A stretch of 64,000 bases of DNA from Candidatus Aquiluna sp. IMCC13023 (lineage in GTDB: Bacteria > Actinomycetota > Actinomycetes > Actinomycetales > Microbacteriaceae): positions 1 to 64,000 of the forward strand of contig NZ_AJKR01000002.1 of NCBI RefSeq assembly GCF_000257665.1. Direction: 5' to 3'. A program made the position numbers and the translations under genes. The notes beneath the pieces are model-generated. The model was not told the origin of the DNA. It saw nothing but the letters and a program-made list of their open reading frames with translations, and made no database searches. Of the stretch, positions 18,047 through 26,473 are shown piece by piece (the stretch's first letter is position 1; the number at the start of each line of letters is the position of its first letter).

Positions 18047-18817
18047 ATGAGAGAACGATCTGAAATTATTAGCTGGCTTACCGACATGGATGGTGTGCTT
18101 TGGCACGAAGGTAAGGCGATCCCGGGGGCCCCGGAGCTAATAAAAAAGTGGTTGGAGGCCGAGACTAAATTCTTGGTCCTGACTAATAACTCGATCTACA
18201 CGCCTCATGATCTTTCGATTCGCCTGAAATCAGGCGGATTGAACGTTCCAGAAAGCTTGATTTACACCTCCGCAATGGCAACCGCTGATTTTCTAAACCA
18301 CCAGTCACCAAAAAGCACCGCCTACGTAATTGGTGAAAACGGACTGATCACCGCAATGCACGAAATCGGTTATGTTCTCACCGAGTCCAAGCCCGAATAC
18401 GTGGTCCTCGGCGAGACTCGAAACCTGAGCTTTGACAGCTTGACCAAGGCCGCCAGATTCATAAACGCAGGCTCGAAGTTCATCGCTACCAACCCGGATG
18501 CGACTGGCCCAAGCAAAGACGGTGTTCTACTAGCAACCGGCTCGGTTGCTGCCCTTTTAACTAGAGCTACCGGCAAGGACCCATACATTGTTGGCAAGCC
18601 AAACCCAATGATGTTCCGATCTGCAATGCGAAAAATTGGTGCTCACTCAGAAACTACGGCAATGATCGGTGACCGCATGGACACCGACGTTGTTGCAGGT
18701 ATTGAGGCTGGTCTTCACACCATTCTTGTGAGAACAGGTATCTCGGATGACGCAGAAATAGCTAGGTATCCGTTCCGCCCAACCGAAATCATGGATTCGG
18801 TGGCTAACCTGCTATAG
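18047..18817 (+). CDS. HAD-superfamily subfamily IIA phosphatase (NagD-like)
   Basis: About 256 residues. Motif I is WLTDMDGVLWHE with the nucleophilic Asp, motif II is LTNNSIYTPHDL, the conserved Lys lies in VGKPNPMMF and motif III is IGDRMDTDVVAG. The large C2 cap between motifs is typical of NagD-type phosphatases for nucleotides or sugar phosphates. ATG 18047 (MRERSEI) matches homologue starts; ATG 18035 is possible. No clear Shine-Dalgarno precedes either. The 3' end overlaps the convergent MFS gene by 14 bases. Substrate unknown. Confidence 0.9.
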   Translation: MRERSEIISWLTDMDGVLWHEGKAIPGAPELIKKWLEAETKFLVLTNNSIYTPHDLSIRLKSGGLNVPESLIYTSAMATADFLNHQSPKSTAYVIGENGLITAMHEIGYVLTESKPEYVVLGETRNLSFDSLTKAARFINAGSKFIATNPDATGPSKDGVLLATGSVAALLTRATGKDPYIVGKPNPMMFRSAMRKIGAHSETTAMIGDRMDTDVVAGIEAGLHTILVRTGISDDAEIARYPFRPTEIMDSVANLL

Positions 18818-20039
18818 GAATTTCTTCCCGGGCATCTATCGACTTGATGTGTCGATTGAATGACACAAGCAGACCGGCTATCAAAACTGTTACAGCCAAC
18901 ACGGTGTATGTGGGCCGAATCCCGAATCCATCAACGGCCGAGCCGACCGCCACCATTGAAATAAGTGGTCCGGCATTCCAAATTGCCATTTCAAGAGCAA
19001 ACACTCGGCCGCGCTTGTTGGCGGGGATTTTGCGCTGAATAACGGTGTTTAGAAGCGGCAACAGCGGGCCCCAGGCCAGACCCAAAACCAACGCCCCAAC
19101 AAACATGGCCCACTGAGCTGGGAGTTGGCTCATCGGCAGCATCGCCAGCGGAACACCGAGGATGCCGATTCTCAAAATAGTTGAGTAGCTCAAGAACTTA
19201 TGAATCTGTTCGAAGAACAGTGCTCCGACAATCGATGCTGCCGCCATGGCGGAAATCAGCAGACCTAGGCCCGCTGGGTCACCGAGTGAGCTGTAATAGG
19301 CTGGCAAAACCACCATCTCGGTTGGTAGATAAATAACAGCCAAAATCGAAATCGCCACCATCATCACCAAAACAGAAGGGGTGGCAAACAAAATCTTGAA
19401 GCCTTGCAACGCATAGCGATAAAAAGGCTCTTTCTCACTTGCATCGTTTGGCTCGTGCTGTTCAACAACTCTCACGAACGACGCGGTCAAGCCGCTTGCT
19501 AATGCAAAGGCGGCGACCACTATGAAAGTTTCAGCTGACCCGATTACAGCAATACAGAAAGTTGCTAGGGCAGGACCGAAAGCAAAGCCGGTCGCAAAGA
19601 CACCCTCGTGTATTGAATTAGCGCGGTCAAGTGTCATCCGGGCAGGGACTGCGATGTCTGGAACCAGAGACTTTCTTGCGGTGGGCCCCGCTGCCGCGAG
19701 AACGTTTTTGAGAGTCGCAAGCACTATGAGCCAAGCGATTGTTAGCTCCCACAGGCTAGCAACCAAAGGCAGCAGCAGCGTGAGTGCTCCGGTGATTAGC
19801 TCAGCCCATACGGCCACTCGTTTTCTGCCGTACTTATCGATAATCGAACCGATGACAGGTATGACAACTAAGCCTGGTATTGCTGTTAGAGATACAACTA
19901 AGCCGGCTTGAGCCGCTGAACCACTGATTTCAAGCGCTATCCAAGGAATGGCAATAAACACCATCGAACCCGCGGTCACACTCATAAAGTTTGCAAGTTG
20001 GGTTAGGACAAAGGGCGCAACGCGACGCTGCACTTCCAC
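18804..20039 (-). CDS. MFS transporter
   Basis: 411 residues with about twelve membrane segments in two halves. It has the typical loop IIDKYGRKRVAVWAEL between segments 2 and 3 (motif A position) and a cytoplasmic middle loop around HEPNDASEKEPFYRYALQ. It resembles the macrolide-efflux/enterobactin-exporter group of MFS proteins, so drug or small-molecule export is likely. GTG start with AGAAGG upstream, seven bases after the pyrE stop, so it is probably co-transcribed with pyrE. Confidence 0.87.
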   Translation of the reverse strand: MEVQRRVAPFVLTQLANFMSVTAGSMVFIAIPWIALEISGSAAQAGLVVSLTAIPGLVVIPVIGSIIDKYGRKRVAVWAELITGALTLLLPLVASLWELTIAWLIVLATLKNVLAAAGPTARKSLVPDIAVPARMTLDRANSIHEGVFATGFAFGPALATFCIAVIGSAETFIVVAAFALASGLTASFVRVVEQHEPNDASEKEPFYRYALQGFKILFATPSVLVMMVAISILAVIYLPTEMVVLPAYYSSLGDPAGLGLLISAMAAASIVGALFFEQIHKFLSYSTILRIGILGVPLAMLPMSQLPAQWAMFVGALVLGLAWGPLLPLLNTVIQRKIPANKRGRVFALEMAIWNAGPLISMVAVGSAVDGFGIRPTYTVLAVTVLIAGLLVSFNRHIKSIDAREEIPIAG

Positions 20040-20045
20040 CTTCTT

Positions 20046-20606
20046 CTACAGACCGAGATCACCGAGCGTGATTGCTGTTAGATAAGGATACCCCGCCGCC
20101 TCGATTGCCTGGCGTGCTCCAGTATCACGATCCACTACCGTTGCGACAGCCACCACCGTCGCCCCCGCTGCAATCAATGCCTCAGCTGCAGTCAAAGGTG
20201 AGCCTCCGGTGGTGGAAGTGTCCTCCAAAACAATTACTCTTTTCCCCTCGACACTTGGACCCTCAACCTGCCGGGCCATGCCGTGGGCCTTGGCTTGCTT
20301 GCGGACAACAAAGGCGTCTAGCTCAATACCTCTGGCTGCCGCCTGATGAAGTAGAGCGGTTGCAACGGGGTCGGCGCCCATTGTGAGGCCGCCAACGGCA
20401 TCGATGTTGCCGAAGCTATTTGCCTCTAGAAGTTCCAGCATCACCTTGCCAATCAAAGGTGAGGCCTCGTGGTGGAGAGTTGCTCTTCTTAGATCAACGT
20501 AGTAATCGGCCTCAAGTCCAGAAGACAGGGTTACTTTGCCGTGGACAATGGCAAGGTCTTTTATCAGCTCAACTAGACGTGGCTTGTTACTTGAATCAAA
20601 GCTCAT
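20046..20606 (-). CDS. pyrE: Orotate phosphoribosyltransferase
   Basis: Pyrimidine biosynthesis: orotate + PRPP gives OMP. 186 residues. The PRPP-binding motif is VIVLEDTSTTGGSPLTAAEA near residue 125, the Lys/His loop is VRKQAKAHGMARQVEG, and the N-terminus LSSGLEADYYVDLRRATL is typical. No other pyrimidine genes are adjacent; an MFS gene follows closely. Divergent from xth with 15 bases between the two starts. Confidence 0.96.
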   Translation of the reverse strand: MSFDSSNKPRLVELIKDLAIVHGKVTLSSGLEADYYVDLRRATLHHEASPLIGKVMLELLEANSFGNIDAVGGLTMGADPVATALLHQAAARGIELDAFVVRKQAKAHGMARQVEGPSVEGKRVIVLEDTSTTGGSPLTAAEALIAAGATVVAVATVVDRDTGARQAIEAAGYPYLTAITLGDLGL

Positions 20607-20621
20607 AGTTAGAGTTTAGAG

Positions 20622-21398
20622 ATGCAAATCGCCACCTGGAACGTAAACTCCGCTCGAGCACGGCAAGGTCGCATTGTCGAATTCCTTCAACGCACCAAGG
20701 TTGACGTGCTTGCAATGCAGGAAATTAAGTGCAAACCAGAGCAGTTTCCCTATGAAGCATTCGAGGCAATCGGCTACAAGGTCTTGGCTCACGGGCTAAA
20801 CCAGTGGAACGGTGTGGCCTTTGCTTACCGCGAAGACCTGGTTCCAGAGGATATTGAAACTTCCTTTTATCAGCAGCCCGAATTCAAAGATGTCCAAGAA
20901 GCCAGAGCCCTTGGAGCAACCTTCAATGGCGTCCGAGTCTGGTCAATCTACGTTCCAAATGGCCGCGAACTTGATGACCCCCACATGCAATACAAGCTTG
21001 AATTCCTAGACCGCCTTGCAGCGACAATGGCCGAGCAGCTTGAAATGGACCCCAGCCTCGAGATTGCAGTGGTGGGAGATTTCAACGTTGCTCCGCTAGA
21101 TGAAGATGTCTATGACCTAAGCATGTTCGAGACTCATGTTTCTCAGCCCGAGCGTGATGCCTTCGATGCATTTGAGCAAGTTGGGCTTACCGACAAGGTC
21201 CGTGAGCTTGTCCCTAATGCCTATACCTACTGGGACTACAAGGAGCTGTGTTTCCCAAAGAACAACGGGATGAGAATCGACTTCATGCTCACCTCAGAAG
21301 CTCTCACCGAGCGCATCACCGCCGCCACGATTGAGCGGGATGAGCGCAAGGGAGAGCTCCCGAGCGATCACGTTCCTGTTGTTTTGACTATTAGCTAG
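20622..21398 (+). CDS. xth: Exodeoxyribonuclease III (AP endonuclease)
   Basis: Base-excision-repair nuclease of the EEP fold, 258 residues. Conserved motifs: ATWNVNSARAR (metal Asn), LAMQEIKCK (catalytic Glu), SIYVPNGRE (Tyr), AVVGDFNVAP (Asp-Asn), MRIDFMLTSE and the terminal SDHVPVV (Asp-His). The ATG at 20622 lacks a Shine-Dalgarno but has TAGAGT six bases upstream, suggesting a leaderless mRNA. Divergent from pyrE. Acts on abasic sites in the nucleoid. Confidence 0.97.
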   Translation: MQIATWNVNSARARQGRIVEFLQRTKVDVLAMQEIKCKPEQFPYEAFEAIGYKVLAHGLNQWNGVAFAYREDLVPEDIETSFYQQPEFKDVQEARALGATFNGVRVWSIYVPNGRELDDPHMQYKLEFLDRLAATMAEQLEMDPSLEIAVVGDFNVAPLDEDVYDLSMFETHVSQPERDAFDAFEQVGLTDKVRELVPNAYTYWDYKELCFPKNNGMRIDFMLTSEALTERITAATIERDERKGELPSDHVPVVLTIS

Positions 21399-21783
21399 CG
21401 CCTGCCTTCACCCCAAGAGGGGCGCGCTTCCAGCGACCCCAGACGATGAAGGACAGGGTTAGAACTAGAGCAATGTTTAGAGGACCGGTGGTTGCGAAAC
21501 TACCGTGCTGTGTGTGCCAAATCATGGCGCCGAACATAACAAACACCAGACCGAGAGCTGCCAATGGAACCAAAAAGGCAAATCGCTTGATGAATCCAGG
21601 AATCAGCAGGCCAAGACCACCCAGGATTTCTAATGTGCCAGAAATCAAGTGAAGCTCTGGACTTAGCTCATACATCCAAGCCATCGCAGCTGGCAAGCCA
21701 GCCGGCAAAATAAAGTGGGTAATTCCAATTGCTACCCAGTAAAGCCCCAGGACTATTTGCAGAACCCAAAGAAATCTATTCAT
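21391..21783 (-). CDS. DoxX-family membrane protein
   Basis: 130 residues, four membrane segments. The N-terminal pattern VLQIVLGLYWVAIGITHF and LHLISGTLEILGGLGLLIP is typical of DoxX/DoxD-like proteins, often linked to redox or thiol stress though with no firm biochemical role. ATG with AGAGGA upstream. It is divergent from an HxlR regulator gene and shares its promoter region, so it is the likely regulatory target. Confidence 0.85.
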   Translation of the reverse strand: MNRFLWVLQIVLGLYWVAIGITHFILPAGLPAAMAWMYELSPELHLISGTLEILGGLGLLIPGFIKRFAFLVPLAALGLVFVMFGAMIWHTQHGSFATTGPLNIALVLTLSFIVWGRWKRAPLGVKAGAS

Positions 21784-21800
21784 GTTTATTCCTCTTCTTA

Positions 21801-21828
21801 TTGATACTTAGTTACTATTAGATACAGT
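21801..21828 (+). promoter_or_regulatory. Candidate HxlR promoter and operator in the DoxX/HxlR divergent gap
   Basis: TTGATA at 21801-21806 and TACAGT at 21823-21828 are separated by 16 bases and read towards the HxlR gene. Between them lies the palindrome TAGTTACTA (21809-21817), similar to sites reported for HxlR-family repressors, and GATAC occurs twice. It fits autorepression plus control of the divergent DoxX gene. Confidence 0.5.
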
Positions 21829-21896
21829 GTAGGAGTGAGGTTCCCGGCACTTCAACGTGAGTGAGTAACCAAAAGGGAACCGAGGGAGAGGTGTCC

Positions 21897-22262
21897 ATGG
21901 ACTGCGAGAGCCACAATGTGCCGGTTTTGCAGAAGCTCTTCAGCAAGCTCGGTTCCAAATGGAGTCTGCTCATCTTGATATTTCTGGAACAAAACCCTCC
22001 TCACATTCGCTTCACTGAACTGAAGCGCCAAATCAAGGGCGTTTCCCAAAAAATGCTGGCTCAAACCCTGAAGGAGCTTGAGCGGGACGGATTAGTGGCA
22101 CGTCAGATGCACGCGGAGATTCCCCCTCGCGTGGAGTATTCCCTCACCGAACTTGGCAAAAGCCTCCTGCCGGTCGCCCGAGGCTTCGCCGAATGGGCAT
22201 TGAAGAACGAGACTGTCATCGAGCAAAAGCGGGAAGAGTTCGACCTTCGTTTTGCCGACTAG
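21897..22262 (+). CDS. HxlR-family winged-helix transcriptional regulator
   Basis: About 121 residues. Cys near the N-terminus (MDCES) followed by the HxlR winged helix: VPVLQKLFSKLGSKWSLLIL, then RFTELKRQIKGVSQKMLAQTL and the wing VEYSLTELGKSLLPV. Regulators of this family sense aldehydes, quinones or oxidants, often through such a Cys. ATG 21897 has GGAGAGG at proper spacing, better than the upstream in-frame GTG. It probably controls the divergent DoxX gene. Confidence 0.9.
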   Translation: MDCESHNVPVLQKLFSKLGSKWSLLILIFLEQNPPHIRFTELKRQIKGVSQKMLAQTLKELERDGLVARQMHAEIPPRVEYSLTELGKSLLPVARGFAEWALKNETVIEQKREEFDLRFAD

Positions 22263-22315
22263 GCCTCAAGAACCCTAAAACCCTCGCATCACTTACGTTT
22301 CACCAGAGCCAGAGA

Positions 22316-22330
22316 ACGCTAAGTTAGCGT
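22316..22330. other. 15-base palindrome between the HxlR and clpB genes
   Basis: ACGCTAA-G-TTAGCGT has seven perfect pairs around one central base, in the gap where two genes converge. The loop is too small for a normal terminator hairpin and no U-run follows; a protein-binding site or chance are the alternatives. Confidence 0.4.
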
Positions 22331-22393
22331 GCGATCATGCTGCAGCAAAATGAGGGATGGGCTTCCCCGAGTGCCTTGCAGGCAGAATCGCGA

Positions 22394-24550
22394 TTAGTCG
22401 TGCGTCTCCGCTAAAACGCTCAGGTGTTCGCCATCTACTGCAACATCGGCCTTCACAATTGACCCATCCTCGACTTGACCGTCAAGGATCAGGTTCGCAA
22501 GCTTGTCATCAATCTCTCTTTGCATAAGTCTGCGCAACGGTCTCGCCCCATAAACAGGGTCATAACCGTTTTCTGCCAACCACAATCTTGCAGCCGGCGT
22601 TACACCGAGTGTTAGGCGCTTGTCTTCAAGCCTTGCCGTGAGCTTCTCGATGTTTAGATCGACAATGAAGCCAAGCTCTTCAACGCTTAGTGCATCAAAC
22701 AGCACGATGTCATCGAGCCTGTTTAGAAACTCTGGCTTGAATGCACTTCGCACCGATTCCATAACAGCCTGTGACTTCTGGTCATCAGATAACTCCTGAT
22801 CTATCAAGAACTGAGAACCAAGGTTTGAAGTCATAATCATGATCACGTTTCTAAAATCAACCGTTCTGCCCTGACCGTCGGTTAGGCGACCGTCGTCAAG
22901 AACCTGCAGCAATACATCAAAGACCTCGGGGTGAGCCTTTTCGATTTCATCAAAAAGAATCACCGAGTAGGGCCTGCGCCTAACCGCTTCAGTCAGCTGT
23001 CCACCCTCGCCATATCCGACATAACCCGGAGGAGCTCCGATCAGACGGCTAACGCTGTGTTTTTCGCCGTACTCGCTCATGTCGATCCGAACCATGGAAC
23101 GCTCGTCGTCGAACAAGAAATGCGCTAGCGACTTCGCAAGCTCAGTCTTACCAACACCAGTTGGACCGAGAAACAAAAACGAACCGGTTGGTCTATCTGG
23201 ATCGGAAATGCCTGCTTTAGTTCTGCGAACTGCATCGCTAACAGCCTTGACCGCCTTTGATTGCCCAATAAGTCTCTTGCCAAGCTCTCGCTCTAGATTC
23301 AGTAGCTTTTTGGACTCTCCAGCAAGCAACCTTCCGGTTGGAATGCCGGTCCAAGCAGAAACAACAGCCGCAATCTCGTCTTCGGAAACCCGATCGCCAA
23401 CCATTCGGTCGGCAGATTGGGTTTCAGTTTCTGCTCGTTCTGCTTCGCTAAGTTCTTTTTCAAGGGCTGGAATCTCCCCGTATAGCAGCTTGGAAGCCGC
23501 CTCTAGGTTTCCCTCACGCTGAGCGCGCTCTGCTTGAATCCTCAGGGAGTCCAATTTGGTCTTGAGATCACCGATTTTATTGAGCTCGCTGCGCTCTTTT
23601 TCCCAGCGGACATTTAGAGAATCAAGCTTTTGCTGTTTCTCACCCAAATCCTCTTGAAGTTTTTCTAGACGCCTCTTGGAGGCTTCGTCCTTCTCTTTTT
23701 TCAAGGCAAGCTCTTCAAGCTTTAGCCGATCTACTGACCGCCTAAGTTCGTCGATCTCAACCGGAGCAGAGTCAATCTCCATGCGTAGCCTGGAGGCTGC
23801 CTCATCAACTAGGTCAATTGCCTTGTCTGGCAACTGTCGACCGGTTATGTAGCGGTTGGAAAGCCCGGCTGCTGCAACCAAGGCACTATCTGCAATGGTG
23901 ACTTTGTGGTGAGCCTCGTAGCGCTCTTTTAGGCCGCGAAGAATCGCAACCGTGTCCTCTACTGATGGTTCTCCCACGAAAACTTGCTGGAATCTGCGCT
24001 CGAGGGCGGAGTCTTTTTCAATCCGCTCGCGGTACTCATCAAGTGTGGTTGCACCAATTAGGCGAAGTTCGCCGCGCGCAAGCATTGGCTTGAGCATGTT
24101 CGAGGCATCCATTGCGCCATCAGCTGCTCCAGCTCCCACCAGAGTGTGAATCTCGTCAACGAAAGTGATGATGCCGCCCTCGGCATCCTGAATTTCCTTA
24201 AGAACTGCTTTTAGGCGCTCTTCAAACTCGCCACGAAACTTGCTGCCGGCAACCATTGCCGATAAATCAAGGCTTATCAGGGCCTTGTTCTTTAGGCTTT
24301 CTGGCACATCGCCCGCCACTATTCTTTGGGCTAAGCCCTCTACAACTGCCGTCTTTCCAACACCTGGTTCACCGATTAGGACCGGGTTATTCTTGGTCCT
24401 TCGCGATAGCACTTGGCTAACCCTGCGAATTTCGGCGTCTCTGCCGATAACGGGATCCAGCTTGCCCGCTCTTGCAATTGCTGTCAGGTCAATCCCAAAT
24501 AGTTCAAGGGCGCTTTTTTGCTGTTCTTGCCCCTGCTGCCCTTGACTCAT
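22394..24550 (-). CDS. clpB: ClpB-type disaggregase lacking the N-terminal domain
   Basis: Hexameric AAA+ chaperone that works with DnaK to dissolve aggregates. First ATPase domain: Walker A GEPGVGKT near residue 65 and Walker [12 protein letters not shown] coiled-coil M domain spans about 265-385 (many Lys/Glu). Second ATPase: GPTGVGKTE near residue 460 and [12 protein letters not shown]. At 718 residues it is short: it begins with a Gln-rich stretch and [20 protein letters not shown], so the ~145-residue Clp_N domain of full-length ClpB is missing. The ATG immediately follows the hspR stop. Last gene of the heat-shock operon. Confidence 0.94.
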   Translation of the reverse strand: MSQGQQGQEQQKSALELFGIDLTAIARAGKLDPVIGRDAEIRRVSQVLSRRTKNNPVLIGEPGVGKTAVVEGLAQRIVAGDVPESLKNKALISLDLSAMVAGSKFRGEFEERLKAVLKEIQDAEGGIITFVDEIHTLVGAGAADGAMDASNMLKPMLARGELRLIGATTLDEYRERIEKDSALERRFQQVFVGEPSVEDTVAILRGLKERYEAHHKVTIADSALVAAAGLSNRYITGRQLPDKAIDLVDEAASRLRMEIDSAPVEIDELRRSVDRLKLEELALKKEKDEASKRRLEKLQEDLGEKQQKLDSLNVRWEKERSELNKIGDLKTKLDSLRIQAERAQREGNLEAASKLLYGEIPALEKELSEAERAETETQSADRMVGDRVSEDEIAAVVSAWTGIPTGRLLAGESKKLLNLERELGKRLIGQSKAVKAVSDAVRRTKAGISDPDRPTGSFLFLGPTGVGKTELAKSLAHFLFDDERSMVRIDMSEYGEKHSVSRLIGAPPGYVGYGEGGQLTEAVRRRPYSVILFDEIEKAHPEVFDVLLQVLDDGRLTDGQGRTVDFRNVIMIMTSNLGSQFLIDQELSDDQKSQAVMESVRSAFKPEFLNRLDDIVLFDALSVEELGFIVDLNIEKLTARLEDKRLTLGVTPAARLWLAENGYDPVYGARPLRRLMQREIDDKLANLILDGQVEDGSIVKADVAVDGEHLSVLAETHD

Positions 24551-24961
24551 CTAACGCCTCTTCCATAGCACTACCGAGCCCGAGCGCTCAGGGCGTTGTC
24601 CCGGGTTGAGTCTGATTACGCCTTGCTCACCGGCTGCAAACACCCGGTTCCCCGGTTGACTCATTACCTGGTTTGCTAATTCGCGCTCGAGATCTCTCAC
24701 GCGGGCATTAAGAGCAGTGTTTTGGTCCACGAGTTCTAGGACTCGCCTAATGCCCTCAAGAGAGACCCCCTCGGCACTCAACCTTGCGACTTCGCGGAGA
24801 TGGGCTACGTCTTGCATTGTGTAGCGGCGAGATTTACCGGAGGTTCTAGTGGGGGAAACTAAACCAATTCGGTCATACTGCCTCAGGGTTTGTGGGTGCA
24901 TGCCGCATAGCTCTGCGGCCACTGAAATCACAAACAGTGGTGTGTCCTGGCTAATATCCAC
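24551..24961 (-). CDS. hspR: MerR-family heat-shock repressor HspR
   Basis: 136 residues. MerR-type helix-turn-helix: LFVISVAAELCGMHPQTLRQYDRIGLVSP, then SRRYTMQDVAHLREVARLSAEGV and a coiled coil with LVDQNTALNARVRDLERELA. In actinobacteria HspR binds HAIR elements upstream of dnaK and uses DnaK as co-repressor. Two such elements are present at 28.4-28.5 kb. GTG start with GGAGGGG. Located between dnaJ and clpB in the operon it should repress, forming a feedback loop. Confidence 0.94.
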   Translation of the reverse strand: MDISQDTPLFVISVAAELCGMHPQTLRQYDRIGLVSPTRTSGKSRRYTMQDVAHLREVARLSAEGVSLEGIRRVLELVDQNTALNARVRDLERELANQVMSQPGNRVFAAGEQGVIRLNPGQRPERSGSVVLWKRR

Positions 24962-24970
24962 AACCCCTCC

Positions 24971-25873
24971 TTACAGAAGTCCTGCCCTACTGATAAGTGT
25001 CGCTCGTGGGTCTTCGACCGGTATTTCGCTGTCGAAGGCCCGAAGCGCCTCTTCGGCTTTCTTGCTGATTCGGTTTGGAACCAAAATATCCACCGAGGCC
25101 AATAAATCGCCCTGGTGAGATTCGTGTTGAACACCCTTGCCCTTTACGCGCAGGGTCCTGCCGTTTGGTGTTCCGGGAGCAACCTTTAGCTTCACTGGCT
25201 CGCCGCCGAGCACCGGAACTGAGATAACTGCGCCAAGTACTGCTTCGGCAAAAGTAACCGGCACCACCACTCGGACATTGTCGCCGTCCCTAGTAAAAAC
25301 CGGGTGCGGTCTGACCTTGATAGTCACGACAAGATCTCCGGCTTGGCCACCATTCGGTGATGGCTGTCCTTTGCCCTTGAGTTTGAGCTTTTGACCATCC
25401 TGAATACCAGCCGGCACCTTCAAGGTCACCGGTTTTCCGGAAACGGTTAGCTTGATGTTGGTGCCGTGAATCGAGTCAATGAAGTCAACGCTCGAGGAAG
25501 TAGTTAGGTCTTGGCCGCGCTGCGGAGCAAAGCCGCCGCCGCCAAAGCCGCCGCCGCCGCCACCGAAGAAGTTTGAAAACACATCTTCAAAGCCGCCGCC
25601 TTGACCTCCACGACCACCGGCCTGGAAACGAGCACCGCCGCCCATTGCGCGAACAGCGTCATACTCCTTGCGTTCGGTGACATCGGATAGAACGTCGTAG
25701 GCCTCTGAGATATCCTTGAACCTCGACTCGGCTGCCTGGTCTCCGGGGTGAAGGTCAGGGTGATTATCCTTAGCTAACTTCCGATAGGCCTTTTTGAGGT
25801 CAGCATCGCTAACGCCCTTGGTGACCCCAAGGATTTTATAGAAATCCTTTTCAATCCAGTCTTGCGACGCCAT
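24971..25873 (-). CDS. dnaJ: DnaJ co-chaperone without zinc finger (class B, CbpA-like)
   Basis: J domain at residues about 9-75 with the HPD motif in KLAKDNHPDLHPGD, then a Gly/Phe-rich linker (FFGGGGGGFGGGGF) and two C-terminal substrate-binding beta domains. No Cys occurs at all, so the CxxCxGxG zinc-finger repeats of classical DnaJ are absent. 300 residues fits class B/CbpA. It stimulates DnaK ATP hydrolysis and delivers clients. ATG with AGAGGTGAG, 12 bases after grpE. A separate class A DnaJ may exist elsewhere in the genome. Confidence 0.93.
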   Translation of the reverse strand: MASQDWIEKDFYKILGVTKGVSDADLKKAYRKLAKDNHPDLHPGDQAAESRFKDISEAYDVLSDVTERKEYDAVRAMGGGARFQAGGRGGQGGGFEDVFSNFFGGGGGGFGGGGFAPQRGQDLTTSSSVDFIDSIHGTNIKLTVSGKPVTLKVPAGIQDGQKLKLKGKGQPSPNGGQAGDLVVTIKVRPHPVFTRDGDNVRVVVPVTFAEAVLGAVISVPVLGGEPVKLKVAPGTPNGRTLRVKGKGVQHESHQGDLLASVDILVPNRISKKAEEALRAFDSEIPVEDPRATLISRAGLL

Positions 25874-25885
25874 CTAACTCACCTC

Positions 25886-26473
25886 TTATTCGGCTGGTAA
25901 GAACACAGCGACCTTGGCAGGTCGCAATAGTCGATCTTGAATCTTGTAGCCGGGCTCAATCACGTCTGCCACTTCGGCCACGGTCACCTCGGGGTTTGGG
26001 TTTTGAACCAAAGCATCATGAAGCTCTGGGTCAAAGCGGTCACCCTTGGCTCCGAAGGACACCAGACCAAATTTTTCACCGGCAGCCCTTAGCTTTTGAG
26101 CAACTGCTGCCATCGGCGACCCCTCAGGCAAATCGCCATGCGATTCGGCTCTGGTTAGGTCATCAAGGGCAGGCAGGAAAGCTCTAATTGCTTCTGAGAT
26201 AGCAGACTGACGCTCGGCACCTCGGTCGCGCTCCACGCGCGAGCGATAGTTCACAAAATCAGCCTGCAACCGCTGCATGTCCTGGAAGATCTCTAGTTCG
26301 CGGTCAACCGCGTCCTTTTGCTCATCCTGAACATCAGCACTGGCGTTGACGTCAGCATCGGCATCTGAATCAACTGAAGAATCAGAGGTTGGCTCCACTG
26401 GGGAGCCCTCCTCTTTCATCTCTTCGGTCTGATTTCCCTCATTGTGCTCGGGGTCGAGGTTCTTATCAGACAT
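25886..26473 (-). CDS. grpE: GrpE nucleotide-exchange factor
   Basis: 195 residues. An acidic, low-complexity N-terminus (about 60 residues rich in Glu/Asp/Ser) is followed by a long helix (ELEIFQDMQRLQADFVNYRSRV) and the beta-wing end with DRFDPELHDALVQ, EVADVIEPGYKIQDRLLRPAKV. It promotes ADP release from DnaK. Its ATG shares one base with the dnaK stop (TAATG), showing tight coupling. Confidence 0.96.
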   Translation of the reverse strand: MSDKNLDPEHNEGNQTEEMKEEGSPVEPTSDSSVDSDADADVNASADVQDEQKDAVDRELEIFQDMQRLQADFVNYRSRVERDRGAERQSAISEAIRAFLPALDDLTRAESHGDLPEGSPMAAVAQKLRAAGEKFGLVSFGAKGDRFDPELHDALVQNPNPEVTVAEVADVIEPGYKIQDRLLRPAKVAVFLPAE

